A stretch of 64,000 nucleotides of DNA from Streptomyces thinghirensis (GTDB taxonomy: Bacteria; Actinomycetota; Actinomycetia; Streptomycetales; Streptomycetaceae). Position numbers and translations under genes: made by a program. A model generated the notes under the pieces. That model saw nothing but the letters and a program-made list of their open reading frames with translations, did not search any database and was not told where the DNA came from. The stretch covers positions 1 to 64,000 of the forward strand of contig JAKFGP010000024.1 of assembly GCA_021502835.1 (NCBI GenBank), read 5' to 3'. Within the stretch, counting starts at the first letter, position 1. The number at the start of each line of letters is the position of its first letter. Shown piece by piece: positions 24,701-36,460 of the stretch.

Positions 24701-27700
24701 GCGTCGAGTTCCGCGTACGACACCGCCGTACCGCTCGACTCGACCGCCACCGCGTTCGGGTGCCGTGCGACCTGCTCCGTGATCAACTCGGGTACGGAGA
24801 GCGCGCGCGCCGGCACCCGGGAGTCGTTCCAGGTGGTCAGCACCCGTTCGCGTTCGCCGGCCGGGAGGAAGGTCTCGCGGGCGTCGCCGTCCACGTCGGC
24901 GGCCATCGACTCCAGCACCGCCCGGTACATCGCCGCCAACCGGTCCACCGCCGCCCGGCCGAGGACCGCTGGGTCCGCGGTGAGCAGCAGTCCGCTGCCT
25001 CGGGCGGCGACGGCCAGGCCGAACTCGGTGGCGCCCTCGCCGTCCCCGGAGTCCGCGTCGACGAGCTCGCTGTCGGCCTGGGCGTCGGAGAGATCGAGAT
25101 AGCTGAAGCGGACGTCGAGAAGGCGCGTACCGTCGCCCAGCTCCCGCTGCATCACCGGCATGGGGAAGCGGCGGTGCGGCTACAGCTCGGTCTCCCGGTC
25201 GAAGACCTGGTGGATGAGTTCGGCCCAGGTGCGGGCGCCGCGCCGGTGGGCGAAGGGCACCGTGTTGAGGTACATGCCGTAGACCCGCTCGGCGCCCTCG
25301 ATCTCGGGCCGGCCGCTGGAGACGAGGCCGGTGCAGAAGGAGTCCTCGGTCGTGAGCTGGCTCATCACCTTGAGGTGGGCCGCGTGCAGGACCGCCTTGA
25401 GCGAGGTGCTCGTGGTGCGTGCCGCGGACTGCAGTGCCGTGGTGAGGTCGGCGAGCGGCACCTGCACGGTCACCGCTCGGTCGGCGGGCTCGGCGTCGCC
25501 CCAGCCGGCCGGGAGTTCGAACTTGGCGTGGTCGGTGAGGAGGCCGCGCCAGTAGGAGCGGTCCTCCTCGGAGTCGAGTGACGCCTGCTCCGCCGCGACG
25601 AAGTCCGCGTACCGGACGCCGGGCACCGTGGTCTCGTGCAAACCCTCGCCGGCGCGCAGGCGCAGGTAGCCCTCGACGATGTCGCTGAGGAGGGTGCGAT
25701 GACTCCAGCCCTCCGTGATCGGGTGGCACACACTGACCGACAGCCACCACGCCTCGTCGGACTCGACCAGTGCCGAGACGCGGAGCAGCGGGGCCCGGTC
25801 GAGCTGGAAGGCGGTGGCCCGCTCGGTGATGATGTGGGCCCGGCGCGCCTCGGCCTGCTGCTCGAAGCTCCTGCCACGGAGGTCGAGCACGGTGACGGAG
25901 AGTTCCGCCGTCGCATGGATCAGCTGCAGGGGGCACCGAGAAGGCGTCGAGGTCGAAGGACGCCTCAGCATCTCGTGCCGCTCCACCACGGCCCGACCGG
26001 CGCGGCGCAGGGCGTCCACGTCGAACGGGCGGCCGTCCTTGATCCGGAACGTCGTGGTGTTGTGGTACTTGTTCCGCCCGTCGTCGGCGAGCATCTCGAC
26101 CAGCATGCCGAGCTGGACCTGTGCCAACGGGTAGGCGTCGACGAGTCCGTCCGGGAGGCGGTCGCGGTCTTCGTCGCCGATGAGGGCGAACGGCTGCACT
26201 GGCTGGTGGGTGTCGGTGGTGTCGCCGCCGTTGGTGAGGGTGGCGGCGAGGTTGGCGACCGTGCGGTGCTGGAAGACGTCGCGTACGGCGGCTTCGAAGC
26301 CTTCGGCGCGCAGGGCGCCGACCAGGGCGATGGCCTTGATGGAGTGTCCGCCGAGGTCGAAGAAGTTGTCCTCGATACCGATTCGTTCGACGCCGAGTAC
26401 CTTGCTCCAGATCGTGGCGATGTGTTCCTCGGCGGGGGTGCGGGGGGCGACGTAGGTGTCCGCGGGGTCTGGTCCGGGTCGGGCAGGGCGCGGCGGTCGA
26501 GTTTGCCGTTGGCGGTGAGGGGGATCGCGTCCATCTCTATGTAGTGGGACGGGATCATGTACTCGGGCAGGGCGTCGGTCAGGTCGGGGGTTTCGCCGAC
26601 GATGTAGGCGATCAGGCGTTGGTCGTGTTCGGAGACGATGACTGCCGCGTCGGTGATGCCGGGTTGGGCGACGAGTGCGGCTCGTACTTCGCCGAGTTCG
26701 ATGCGGTAGCCGCGGATCTTGACCTGGTCGTCGATGCGGCCGAGGAACTCGACGGCTCCGTCCGATCGCCACGGGCGAGGTCCCCGGTGCGGTACATCCG
26801 GCTGCCCGCCGGGCCGTGTACGTCCGGGAGGAACTTGTCGGCGGTGCGGGCCGGGTCTCCCGCATAGCCGCGGGCCACGCCGGTGCCGCCGACGAAGAGT
26901 TCGCCCACGGCGCCTACGGGGACGGGCTGGAGGTGGGGGTGTCCAGGACGCGCATGGCCATGTTGGGCAGCGGTCGGCCGATCGGTACGACGCCGTCGAA
27001 CGCCTCCACGAGCGGGAAGACGCAGGTGCCGACGGTGGTCTCGGTGGGTCCGTACTCGTTGAGGACCGCTCCGTTGCCGAGGGCCTGGCGCCAGCGTTTG
27101 ACGAGGGCGCCCGGGAGTGCTTCACCGGCCACGACGACCTTGCCGGCCAGGGCGGAGATCTCGTCGTCCGTCAGCTGGCCGGAGAGGACTTCGAGGTGGC
27201 CGGGCGTGAGCTTGATGAAGGAGAAGGGGCCGGCGCCCGTCAGCGCGGAGCCCAGCTCGGTGAGTTCACCGTCGTAGAGCCAGGCGCGCTGTCCGGCCGC
27301 GAGGGGTGCCCAGACGTTGGGGACGACGAGGTCGAAGGCCACCGACGAGAAGACGGGTGCGCCGCCGGTGCCGGCCGAGGTCAGTTCCCGTACGGCCCAG
27401 TCGACATGATTGACCAGGTTGCGGTGGGAGACCTGCACGCCCTGGGGCGGCCCGTCGAGCCGGAGGTGAACACGGTGTAGGCGACCGTGTCCAGGTCCAC
27501 GGGCAGGTCGGGGGCCGACTGGGGCAGACGCGAGAAGTCGTCCTCGACCCGTACCACCGGTACCTCGAAGCGGTCGGCGTACGCGGCGGAGGTGACGGCC
27601 ACCTGCACGCCGGCGTCTGTGACCATGTCGGTGATCCGGCCGGCCGGGAGTACGGGGTCCATGGGCACGTAGCCGGCCCCCGCGCGCCAGACCGCCAGCA

Positions 27701-30700
27701 GTGCCACGACCAGGTCGGCCGATCGGTCCAGCAGCACCGCCACCGACGACTCGGGCCCCACGCCGGCCCTCCCCGCAGCCGGTGGGCGAGGCGATTCGCC
27801 CGGGCGTCCAGCTCCGCGTACGACACCGCCTCCACCGTCCGACTCCACGGCCACCGCGTCCGGGTGCCGCGCCACCTGCTCGGCGATCAACTCCGGCACG
27901 GATCGCTGAGCCACCGCCACCGTGGAGTCGTTCCAGGTGGTCAGTACCAGCTCGCGCTCACCTGCCGGCAGGAAGGTCTCGAGGGCGTCGCCGTCCACGT
28001 CGGCGGCCATCGACTCCAGCACCGCCCGGTACATCGCCGCCAACCGGTCCACCGCCGCCCGGCCGAAGTGGTGCCGGTGGCCGGTGATCACCATGAAGCC
28101 GGCGCGGGTGGAGACGCCGAGCGGGAACTCGGTGGGGCTGTCGTCGATCGTGGCCGGGTAGTCGACGAGGTCCTGGTCGACCTGGCGGAAGTTCTGGTAG
28201 CTGAAACGGACGTTGACCAGGCGTTCGCTGCCGGCGAGTTCGCGCTGCATGGCGCCGAGGGGGTATCGGCGGTGCGGCCAGACCTCGATCTCCTGGTCGA
28301 AGACCTGGCGCACCAGTTCGCGCCAGGTGCGGGCGCCGCGCCGGTGGGCGAACGGCAGCGGGTTGAGGTACACGCCGTAGACGCGTTCCGCGCCGGCAGC
28401 CTCCGGGCGGGCGTTGGTGACGAGGCCGGTGAAGAACGCCTCTTCGGGGGTGAGCTGGCTCATCACCTTGAGGTGCGCGGCGTGCAGCACGCTCTTGATC
28501 GGCACCCTGGCCTGGGTGGCGAGGGCGCGCAGGCCTGTCTCCAGGTCGTGGTAGGGGACCCAGGAGCGGTTGAGACCGCGGGGGTGGTGGTCGGATCGTC
28601 GCCGAGGCCGGAGGGGATCTCGAAGGGAGTGTGCCCGTCGAGGATGCCCTTCCAGTAGGCGCGGTCCTCGTCGGCGGCGAGGGACTCCAGTTCGGCGGCG
28701 ACGAAGTCCGCGTACCGGATGTCGGGGGTGTCCGGTCCGGGAGGGGCGCGCCGGCGCGCAGCGCGTGGTAGGTGGTGACGAGTTCCATCAGGAGGGAGTG
28801 GTGGCTCCATCCCTCGAGGACGGCATGGCATTCGGTCAGGGTGAGCCACCAGGAGCCGTCGTCGCAGGCGTGCCCGGTGAAGCGGATCACGGGCGCGGGT
28901 GAGGTCGAAGAGCTGGGTGCGCTCCTGGGCCATGTAGGCGCGCAGCGACGCTTCGACGGCGTCGGCGTCCAGTCCGGTGAGGTCCCGCGCGGCGACGGGG
29001 GAGGTCACGTCGGCGGCGGGGTGCACGAGCTGGAGCGGGACGGAGTAGCCCTCGACGGCGAAACTGGACCGGAGGATCTCGTGGCGGGCCAGGACGGTGT
29101 CGACGGCCCGCTGGAGGACGTCCGGGTCGAGGGGGCGTTCGTCGAGGATTCGGAAGCAGGTGGAATTGTGGTAGTGATTGCGGCCGTCGTCGGCGAGCAT
29201 CTCCACGACCATGCCGAGCTGCACCTGAGCCAGCGGGTAGGCGTCCACCAGCCCTTCGGGGAGCCGGCCTCGGTCGTCCTCGCCGAGCAGGGCGAAGGCT
29301 GCGACGGGCGGCCGGGGGGCTGCGGGCGCGGGGCGGCCGGTGACGAAGGCGACGAGTTCGCCGGGGGTGCGGTGCTCGAAGACGTCGCGGACGGTGACGT
29401 CGTACTCGCTGCCCCGCAGCGCCCCGACCAGGGCGACGGCGCTGCAGGGAGTCGCCGCCGAGGTCGAAGAAGTTGTCCTCGACGCCGACGGTCTCTACCC
29501 CGAGGACCTCCGCCAGACGGCGACCATCTCCTCCTCGGCGGGTGTGCGCGGTGCCACGTGCACGGCGTCGACGCCGAGGGCGCTGCGGTCGGGGGCGGGC
29601 AGGGCGGCCTGGTCGAGCTTGCCGTTGACGGTGAGCGGGATGCGGCCGACGACGAGGAACGCGGCCGGGATCATGTAGTCGGGCAGGGTGCGGGCGAGCA
29701 GGGCGCGCAGCTCGCTGGGCGCGGCGACGGCGTCGCCGGTGGGCATGACGTAGGCGATGAGGCGGCGGTCGCCGGGGGTGTCCTCGCGGGCGACGACCAC
29801 GGCGTCGCGGACCCGCGGATGGGTGGTGAGCGCGGCCTTGATCTCGCCGAGTTCGATGCGGTGACCGCGAATCTTGACCTGGTGGTCGATGCGGCCCAGG
29901 TAGTCGAGGCTGCCGTCGGGACGCCGGGAGGCGAGGTCGCCGCTGCGGTAGAGGCGGGTGCCGGGGGTGCCGTAGGGTCGGGCACGAATCGTTCAGCGGT
30001 GAGGGCGGGGCGACCCAGGTACATGAGGGCGACGCCGGGACCGCCGACGTGGATCTCGCCGGGCACGCCGACGGGCACGAGTTCGCCGTGCGGGCCGAGC
30101 AGGTGGACCTGGAGGTCGCGCAGCGGCACGCCGACCGGGTTGCCGGTCCCGGCGTCCACGTCGGCCTCGGTGACGAGGTGAAACGTGGTGTGCACGCATG
30201 TCTCGGTGATGCCGTACAGGTTGGCGATGGCGGTGACGTCGAGGGCCGCGGCGCTCCACCCAGGGGCGCAGGGCGGGGATGTCGAGCCGCTCGCCGCCGA
30301 ACGAGACGACGCGCAGCGCGAGTTCGCCGATCAGGGGGTGGTCCTCGGCGGCCACGGAGACCAGGCTGCGGAACGCGGACGGGGTCTGGTTGAGGACGGT
30401 GACCTTCTGGTCGGCGAGCAGGCGCAGGAAGTCCTCCGGGGACCGGGAGACGTCCGGCGGTACGACGACGAGCCGGCCGCCGTGGACGAGGGCGCCCCAG
30501 ATCTCCCACACCGACATGTCGAAGGCGTACGAGTGGAACAGCGTCCACACGTCGTGCTCGTCGAAGCCGAAGTGCTCCTCGGCGGCCGTGAACAGGCGCA
30601 GCACGTTGGTGTGGCTGAGGCCGACGCCCCTGGGCCGGCCGGTGGAGCCGGAGGTGTAGATCGTGTAGATCAGGTCGCCGGGGGTGGCGCCGGATTCCGG

Positions 30701-32657
30701 GTCGTGTCCGGGGGCGGCGGCCAGCGCGGCGGCCTCCTCGGGGTCGTCGAGGACGACGAGCCGGCCCTCGGCGGCGTCGCGCAGGTGGGCGGTGTGCTCC
30801 CGTGGAGGTGACGACGAGGTCGGCGCCCGCGTCGCGGAGGGGTGTAGGCGATGCGGTCGGCGGGGTGCTCGGGGTCCAGGGGCAGGTAGCCGGCACCGGA
30901 CGGAGGACGCCGAGCAGGGCGGGCACCAGGTGCGGGCCGCGGTCGAGGGCGACGGCGACGAGGCGGCCGGGGGGCGGCGCCGAGGGAGCGCAGGTGGTGT
31001 GTGAGGCGGTTGGCGCTGGTGTTCAGCTCGGCGTAGGTGAGGCTTTCGGTGCCGCAGACCACGGCGACGGCGTCGGGGGGTGGCGGCGGCGCAGTTCCTC
31101 GACGAGTTGGTGGACGCAGCGGGTGGGCGCGTCGAAGGTGCGGACCTCGGGCAGCAGCACGGCGAGGTCGGCGTCGTCGAGCATGCCCAGGCGGGACAGG
31201 GGCCGGTCGGGGTCGGCCGCCGGCGGACGCCAGCAGCCGCTCCAGGTGCCGGGCCATACGCTCGACGGTGGTCCGGTCGTAGAGGGCGGTGCTGTACTCC
31301 AGGGTGCCGGTGACGGAGCCGTCGCCGGCCTCGCGGAGCTGGAGGGTGAGGTCGAAGCGGGAGACCCGTGAGGTCGCGGTCAGGGTCTCGGTGTCTACGC
31401 CGGGCAGGGCGAAGCCGGTGGTGCGTTCGCGGTGCATGGTGAACGCGACCTGGCACAGCGGGGTGCGGGACATGTCCCGTGCCGGGGCCAGCTCGTCCGC
31501 GAGCCGGGCGAAGGGGAACTCCCTGGTGGTCGAAGGCGTCCAGGACGGTCTCCCGGGCACCGGTGAGGAGCTGCCGGAAGGTCGGGTCGCCCTGCCACCG
31601 GCCGCGCAGGACCAGAGTGTTGATCCCGTAGCCGATGAGCCCTTCCAGCTCGGGCCGGTCGCGGCCGGAGACCACGGTGCCCACGGCGACGTCGTCGCGG
31701 CCGGTGTAGCGGGGGAGAGCAGGCCCTGGTAGCCGGCGAGGAGGGTGTGGAAGAGGGTGGCCCCGTGCGCGGCGCCCAGGCCGCGCAGCGTGCCGGCCAG
31801 CGGGGCCGGCAGGTGGACGGGGACCGCGTCTCCGGCGTAGGACCGGGTGGCGGGGCGCCGGCGGTCGGTCGGCACCTCAGCGGGGTGAGGCCGGCGAGCC
31901 GTTCCCGCCAGTGGTCGAGCTGCCGGTCGAGTTCCCCGGAGTCGAGGCGGCGGCGCTGCCAGGCCGCGTAGTCGGCGTACTGCACGGGGAGCGGGGCCAG
32001 GGGAGAGGGTTCGTCGCGGCCGAACGCCTGGTACAGCACGGCCAGTTCCCCCAGGAAGAGGCCCACGGACCACTCGTCGCACGCCACGTGGTGGAAGACG
32101 ACGACCAGCAGGTGGTCGTCCTCCGCGACGCGGATCAGCCGGGCCCGCAGCGGGGCGCCGCCGGCCAGGTCGAACGGGCGGCCCGGTTCGGCCTCGGCCA
32201 GCAGGCGGGCCCGCTCCTCGCGCGCGGTGGGGGTGCCGGTGCCGGTGAGATCGTCGACGGGGAGGTCGAACCGGCCGGGAGGGTCGATCAGCTGGACCGG
32301 ATCGGTGCCGTCGAGGCCGTAGCGGGTGCGCAGGATCTCGTGTCGGGCCACCAGCTCCTCGAAGCCCCGGCGCAGCGGCTCGGTGGAGAGCCGCCCGCGC
32401 AGCCGCAGCGCCACGGGGACGCTGTACTCCCAGCTGTCCGGGTCGAGCCGGCTGAGGAACCACATCTGCTGCTGCCCGTGGGAGAGGGGCGAGCCCCCGT
32501 CGCGGTCGACGGGGGCGATGGCGGCTCGCCGGCCGCCGCGACCCCCGGCGAGCCTGGCCCGCACCAGCTCCTCACGCCTGCTGCCGACCGATCCGCCGTC
32601 TCCGGCCGTTCCAGTGCCATCGACCTGTCCGCTCGTGCGGACTTCGCCCGTGGTCAT
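21702..32657 (-). CDS. NRPS2: C-A-T-C-A-T-C-A-T-C
   Basis: About 3650 residues. Domains (bases): C1 32560-31260 (HHVACDE); A1 31150-29620 with pocket D-M-W-N-S-G-L-V-H, near the Thr code; T1 near 29460 (FFDLGGDSL); C2 29260-27960 (CHAVLEG); A2 27900-26480, pocket D-L-P-K-V-A-E-V-G; T2 near 26355 ([10 protein letters not shown]); C3 26190-24860 (CHPITEG); A3 24790-23360, the same pocket as A2; T3 near 23260; C4 23070-21750 (RHAITEG), which hands the chain to NRPS3. K at position 278 with E at 322 is typical of Asn/Asp-activating domains. No epimerisation domain is visible. C2-C4 lack the first His of HHxxxDG and carry Glu for Asp. About twenty frame breaks. MbtH lies 112 bases upstream and should assist its A domains. 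Confidence 0.9.
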
Positions 32658-32769
32658 GCTGAGCGCCCCTCCCGACCTTCGTTCCGTACGACGTGTCTCG
32701 TGTGGTGTCCGCGTGGTGCTGGTACTGCGCGGTGTGGTGCCGCCGGGCACCGCGGGCCATGCGGCGCGG

Positions 32770-32985
32770 TCAGGCGTCGGCCTGCTCCATGCGCCGGCGC
32801 AGACTGGCCGGCCGCAGGTCCGTCCAGACCTCCTCGATCCGCCGGAGGCAGTCCTGCCGAGAGCCCTCGGTGCCCTCGGCGTGCCAGCCGTCCGGCAGTT
32901 CCCGGCCCGCGTCCCAGATCGAGTACTGCTCCTCGTCGTTCAGGACGACCCGGTAGGTGCGGTGGTCGGTCTGCTCGTCAGCCAT
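32770..32985 (-). CDS. MbtH-like NRPS chaperone
   Basis: Intact 71-residue protein with the MbtH signature: NDEEQYSIWDAGRELPDGW, then EGSRQDCLRRIEEVWTDLRPASLR. MbtH proteins bind adenylation domains and are often needed for their solubility and activity. It is the first gene of the second NRPS operon, 112 bases ahead of NRPS2 and downstream of the terminator at 33104-33145. Confidence 0.95.
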   Translation of the reverse strand: MADEQTDHRTYRVVLNDEEQYSIWDAGRELPDGWHAEGTEGSRQDCLRRIEEVWTDLRPASLRRRMEQADA

Positions 32986-33033
32986 GACGGTGTCCCTTCG
33001 GTGGTCGGATGCTCGCCCAGCGTCCGACGCCGA

Positions 33034-33040
33034 CCTATAC
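33034..33040 (-). promoter_or_regulatory. Candidate -10 element of the mbtH-NRPS2-NRPS3 operon
   Basis: GTATAGG on the minus strand ends about 49 bases before the MbtH start. The identical heptamer lies 52 bases before the ketoreductase start (52175-52181), so both biosynthetic operons share it at the same distance. I infer a common promoter element; no clear -35 hexamer is seen. Confidence 0.4.
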
Positions 33041-33103
33041 CGGGGCTCTTATCGGCTCTCTTTTGTCCCGGCGGGCGGAACGGCCCGAGCCGAGGGAAGA
33101 CAG

Positions 33104-33145
33104 CACACGGCCCGGTCCCGACGGGGTTCGGGACCGGGCCGTGTG
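33104..33145. terminator. Strong hairpin ending the first biosynthetic operon
   Basis: A perfect 17-bp stem (33104-33120 with 33129-33145, 8-base loop) lies 54 bases beyond the ABC permease stop and 119 bases before the MbtH start. It separates the supply/export operon from the mbtH-NRPS2-NRPS3 operon. Confidence 0.85.
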
Positions 33146-33198
33146 GTCCGGGGTGGTGCGGGGCGTACCGGGGCGGGTATCGGCACGTACCGGGTGTC

Positions 33199-35693
33199 CT
33201 ACTCCGCGGGCTCCGATCAGCTGCACGGCGCGGGCCCGCAGCGCCGCGCCGACCGGCAGGACGGTGCCGAGCAGCGCCAGCAGGGTGGAGACCACCGCGA
33301 CGCCCGCGACGACCGCGTACGGAACGACTATCGGGGGTCGTGCCGAAGAGCTGGAACAGGGCTCCCCACAGCCCCGCCAGATTGACGGCGGTGGCGGCTA
33401 GCGCCAGCACCACGCCGATCGCGGACACGAGGAGCGACTCGGCGACGAAGAACCGCAGTACCTGCCTAGGCGTGGCGCCCGCGGTCCGCAGGACCGCGAG
33501 GTCGCGCCGGCGGTCCGCGGTGGCCATCAGCAGCGTGTTGAGGATCGCGATGAAGCAGAACATCATGATGATCACCGCGGTGGGAGCGCTGCCGGACCTC
33601 GTTCAGGTGCCGGGCGTATGCGGCCTCGGAGGCGACCAGTTCGTCCCGGGACATGAAGGTGGCGCCGCTGCCCCTCGACCGCTTCGCGGATGGCGGCGGT
33701 CGCGGCCTGCCGGTCGGTGCCCTCGTCCAGGGTGATGTACGCGCGGCGGGCCAGCCCGTCGCGCGCGTACAGCGCCGTGTCGGCGAACCGCGGCGGCAGG
33801 TAGGCCACATCCTCACCGCGCAGCGCCTCGTACACGGCGGCCACCTTCAGCGTCTGGGTGCTGCCGTCGGCCATCAGCACGGTCTGGGTGGAGCCGACGT
33901 CCATGTGCCACAGGTCGGCGACGGCCATGCTGTTCCCGTCCAGGTCGTCGAGGGAGCCCTCGACGACCTTGAGGTCCATGGTCCGCTTCAGCGCCTCCGG
34001 GTCGACGACCAGGCCGTCGTTCTCGTCGTAGCGGTCCTCGTCCTTCCAGTAGACCGTGGTGAGCAGCGGCGCGGCGATCTTACACCGGGCACCTCGGCGA
34101 CCCGGTCGACCACCTCGATGCTGATGCCGGGGGTGTCGTCGGGGGCGAGGGCGTAGTCGGAGACGATCCGGTTCTGCAGACCGCTGTCCCGGGCCGCGCC
34201 CAGCGAGTCGGTGGCGGCGAGCAGGGAGAACGCGAGGCCCACGGTGAGCAGCACCGGCGCGGCGGTCGCCGCGGTACGGCGGCGGGCGGTCAGCGCGCTC
34301 TGCCGGACCAGCATCGCGGTGGGGCCGTTCGCGCGCCGCCACGGCCACATCAGCAGCCGGGCCAGCGGGCCCACGGCCAGCGGGGCGAGGACGGCCGCCG
34401 CCAGCACCGGCACCATCAGCGAGACCACGTACACCGTGGGCGAGAGCACCGTCACCGGGGAGCCGGTGGCGATCCAGGCGGTCCAGCCGACGCCGCCGAG
34501 CAGGGCCACGGCGCCGAGCAGGGCGCGGCCCGGGGTGACGCCCGTGTCGTCCACGGCGGCTTCCCGCAGCGCTTCGACGGGCTGGATGGAGCCGGCGCGG
34601 CGGGCCGCCGCGGCCGCACCGCCCACCGACACCAGCAGCCCGACCAGGAAGGCGGCGGCGAGCGGCGCGAGCACGGTCCAGTGCAGGGACGGGGTGACGG
34701 TGAACCAGTCCGGCGACACGCCCATGGAGATCAGCATGTCGGCGAGGAGCTGCGCCCCGAACAGGCCGAGGACGGTGCCCACGGCCGCGGCGAGGCCGCC
34801 CACCAGGAGAGCCTCGTTGCGGACCATCTTCCGCACCTGCTTGGGGGTCGCGCCGACCGCCCGGAGCAGGGCGACCTCCCTGCGGCGCTGGACGACCGCG
34901 AAGGCGAAGGTGGACGCCACCACGAAGACGGCGGTGGTCCCGGCGACGCTCGCCATCACCGGTACCAGCGTGATCGTGTTGTCCAGGGTCTCGCGGTCCT
35001 CGGCCTCGCTGGCGTCGGCCTTGTGCCGGTCCTGGCCGGTGAGGACCTCGGCCCGGTCGCCGACGGCGGCCCGACCGCGTCCGCCGGGCCGAGAGCGACC
35101 AGCGAGTCGATCCGCGGGGAGAGCCGCGCGGCCTCCGCCTCGGAGAAGAAGACGGCGTCCTCGAAGCCGACGGGGGCGACGGTGCCGCTCACGGTGTACT
35201 TCCGCACGGTGGACGCCGTCAGTACGGTCACCTCGTCGCCGGTGCGGGCCCGGTCGGAGGGGACCACGACCTGCCCGTCCGACGCCGGCGCGGCACCGTC
35301 GGTGAGGCGGTAGCCGCCGAAGCGGGCCACCGGCCAGGGGTGCCCGACCTGGTCCTCGGGGCCGCCGCGCAGCTGTGCGTAGAAGGCGCGGTCGACGACC
35401 GTCTCGCCGGTCGCGGCGACCCGGTCGCGCAGTTCGGAGCTCGAGGCCGCGGGCCGCCTCGGGGGGAGCGGACGCCCAGGTCATGGTGGGCCGGGTTCCA
35501 GCCGTCCGACTGCGGGCGTACGACGGTGCCGGCGCCGGCGAAGCGCTCCACCGGCCGGTCGGGCAGGTCGAACGCCGTCGTCACCAGCAGCCCCATGGCC
35601 GCGACCTGCGCCACGCCGAGGACCAGGGCGACCACCGTGCCGAGGAAGGAGACCCAGCGCGCCCGCAGGGTCTGGAAAGCCACCCCGGATCAC
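33199..35693 (-). CDS. MacB/FtsX-type ABC transporter permease
   Basis: Two-domain FtsX/LolE-type permease, about 830 residues. N-terminal helix TLRARWVSFLGTVVALVLGV, a long extracytoplasmic domain, then FtsX domain 1 (VASTFAFAVVQRRREVALLRAVGATPKQVRKMV, about 34950-34840) and FtsX domain 2 (ADRRRDLAVLRTAGATPRQVLRFF, about 33520-33450). This family uses ATP to expel peptides and antibiotics. A GTG at 35683 is in frame, but the GTG at 35693 that overlaps the ATPase stop gives the usual start if one extra G in the run at 35684-35687 is removed. The probable end is ...LIGARE then TAG at 33199, also after correcting one base. Several frame breaks. Confidence 0.8.
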
Positions 35694-36460
35694 GACGACA
35701 CCGCCAGGTGCGTCATGCGCGCGGCGACGTCCTCGGCGGTCGGCTGGAGCAGTTCGCCGACGAGGCCGCCGTCGGCGAGGAACAGCACCCGGTCCGCGTA
35801 GGCGGCGACGTTCGGGTCGTGGGTGACCATCACGATGGTGGTCGTCACCCGGTCCGCGGTGCCGGGGGCGCCGGGCGTGCCGTCGCCCGGCCCGCCAACG
35901 CGCGGAGCGTGACAAAGGAGTTCACGTCCCGTGGACAGGTCGAGGGCGCCGGTCGGCTCGTCCGCGAAGAGCACGGCGGGGCGGGCCACCAGGGCACGGG
36001 CGATGGCCACCCGCTGCTGCTGTCCGCCGGACAGCTGGCTGGGCCGGCTGCCGGCCTTCTTCTCCAGGCCGACCTGCGCGAGCGCCTGCCGGACCGCACC
36101 GCGCGAGGGCCTGCGCCCCGCCAGCCGCATCGGCAGCGCCACGTTCTGCTCGGCCGTGAGCGAGGGCAGCAGGTTGAAGGACTGGAAGATGAACCCGGTG
36201 GAAGCGCGGCGGAGTTCGGTCAGCCGGGTCTCGTTCAGCCCCGAGGTGTCCTGGCCGTCGATGAACACCCGGCCCGAGGTGGGCCGGTCGAGCCCGGCCG
36301 CGCACTGCAGCAGGGTGGACTTGCCGGACCCCGAGGGTCCCATGATCGCGGTGAAGCTGCCCCGGGGAAAGGACAGGCTGGTCTCGCGCGAGGCGCTCAC
36401 GGCACTGTCGCCGGACCCGTAGGTCTTGGTGAGCGACTCCAGCCGCACTGCGTCATCCAT
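35690..36460 (-). CDS. MacB-type ABC transporter ATPase
   Basis: ATP-binding subunit for the permease encoded next. Walker [14 protein letters not shown]-loop [15 protein letters not shown], signature [15 protein letters not shown], Walker [14 protein letters not shown] and H-loop VMVTHDPNV are all present in order, typical of the LolD/MacB group. About 256 residues. A short insertion ([20 protein letters not shown], near 35870) between the D-loop and the H-loop looks like frame noise. The start overlaps the end of the MFS gene, and the stop overlaps a GTG of the permease, so all three are coupled. Likely role: export of, and self-protection from, the peptide product. Confidence 0.9.
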   Translation of the reverse strand: MDDAVRLESLTKTYGSGDSAVSASRETSLSFPRGSFTAIMGPSGSGKSTLLQCAAGLDRPTSGRVFIDGQDTSGLNETRLTELRRASTGFIFQSFNLLPSLTAEQNVALPMRLAGRRPSRGAVRQALAQVGLEKKAGSRPSQLSGGQQQRVAIARALVARPAVLFADEPTGALDLSTGRELLCHAPRVGGPGDGTPGAPGTADRVTTTIVMVTHDPNVAAYADRVLFLADGGLVGELLQPTAEDVAARMTHLAVSS

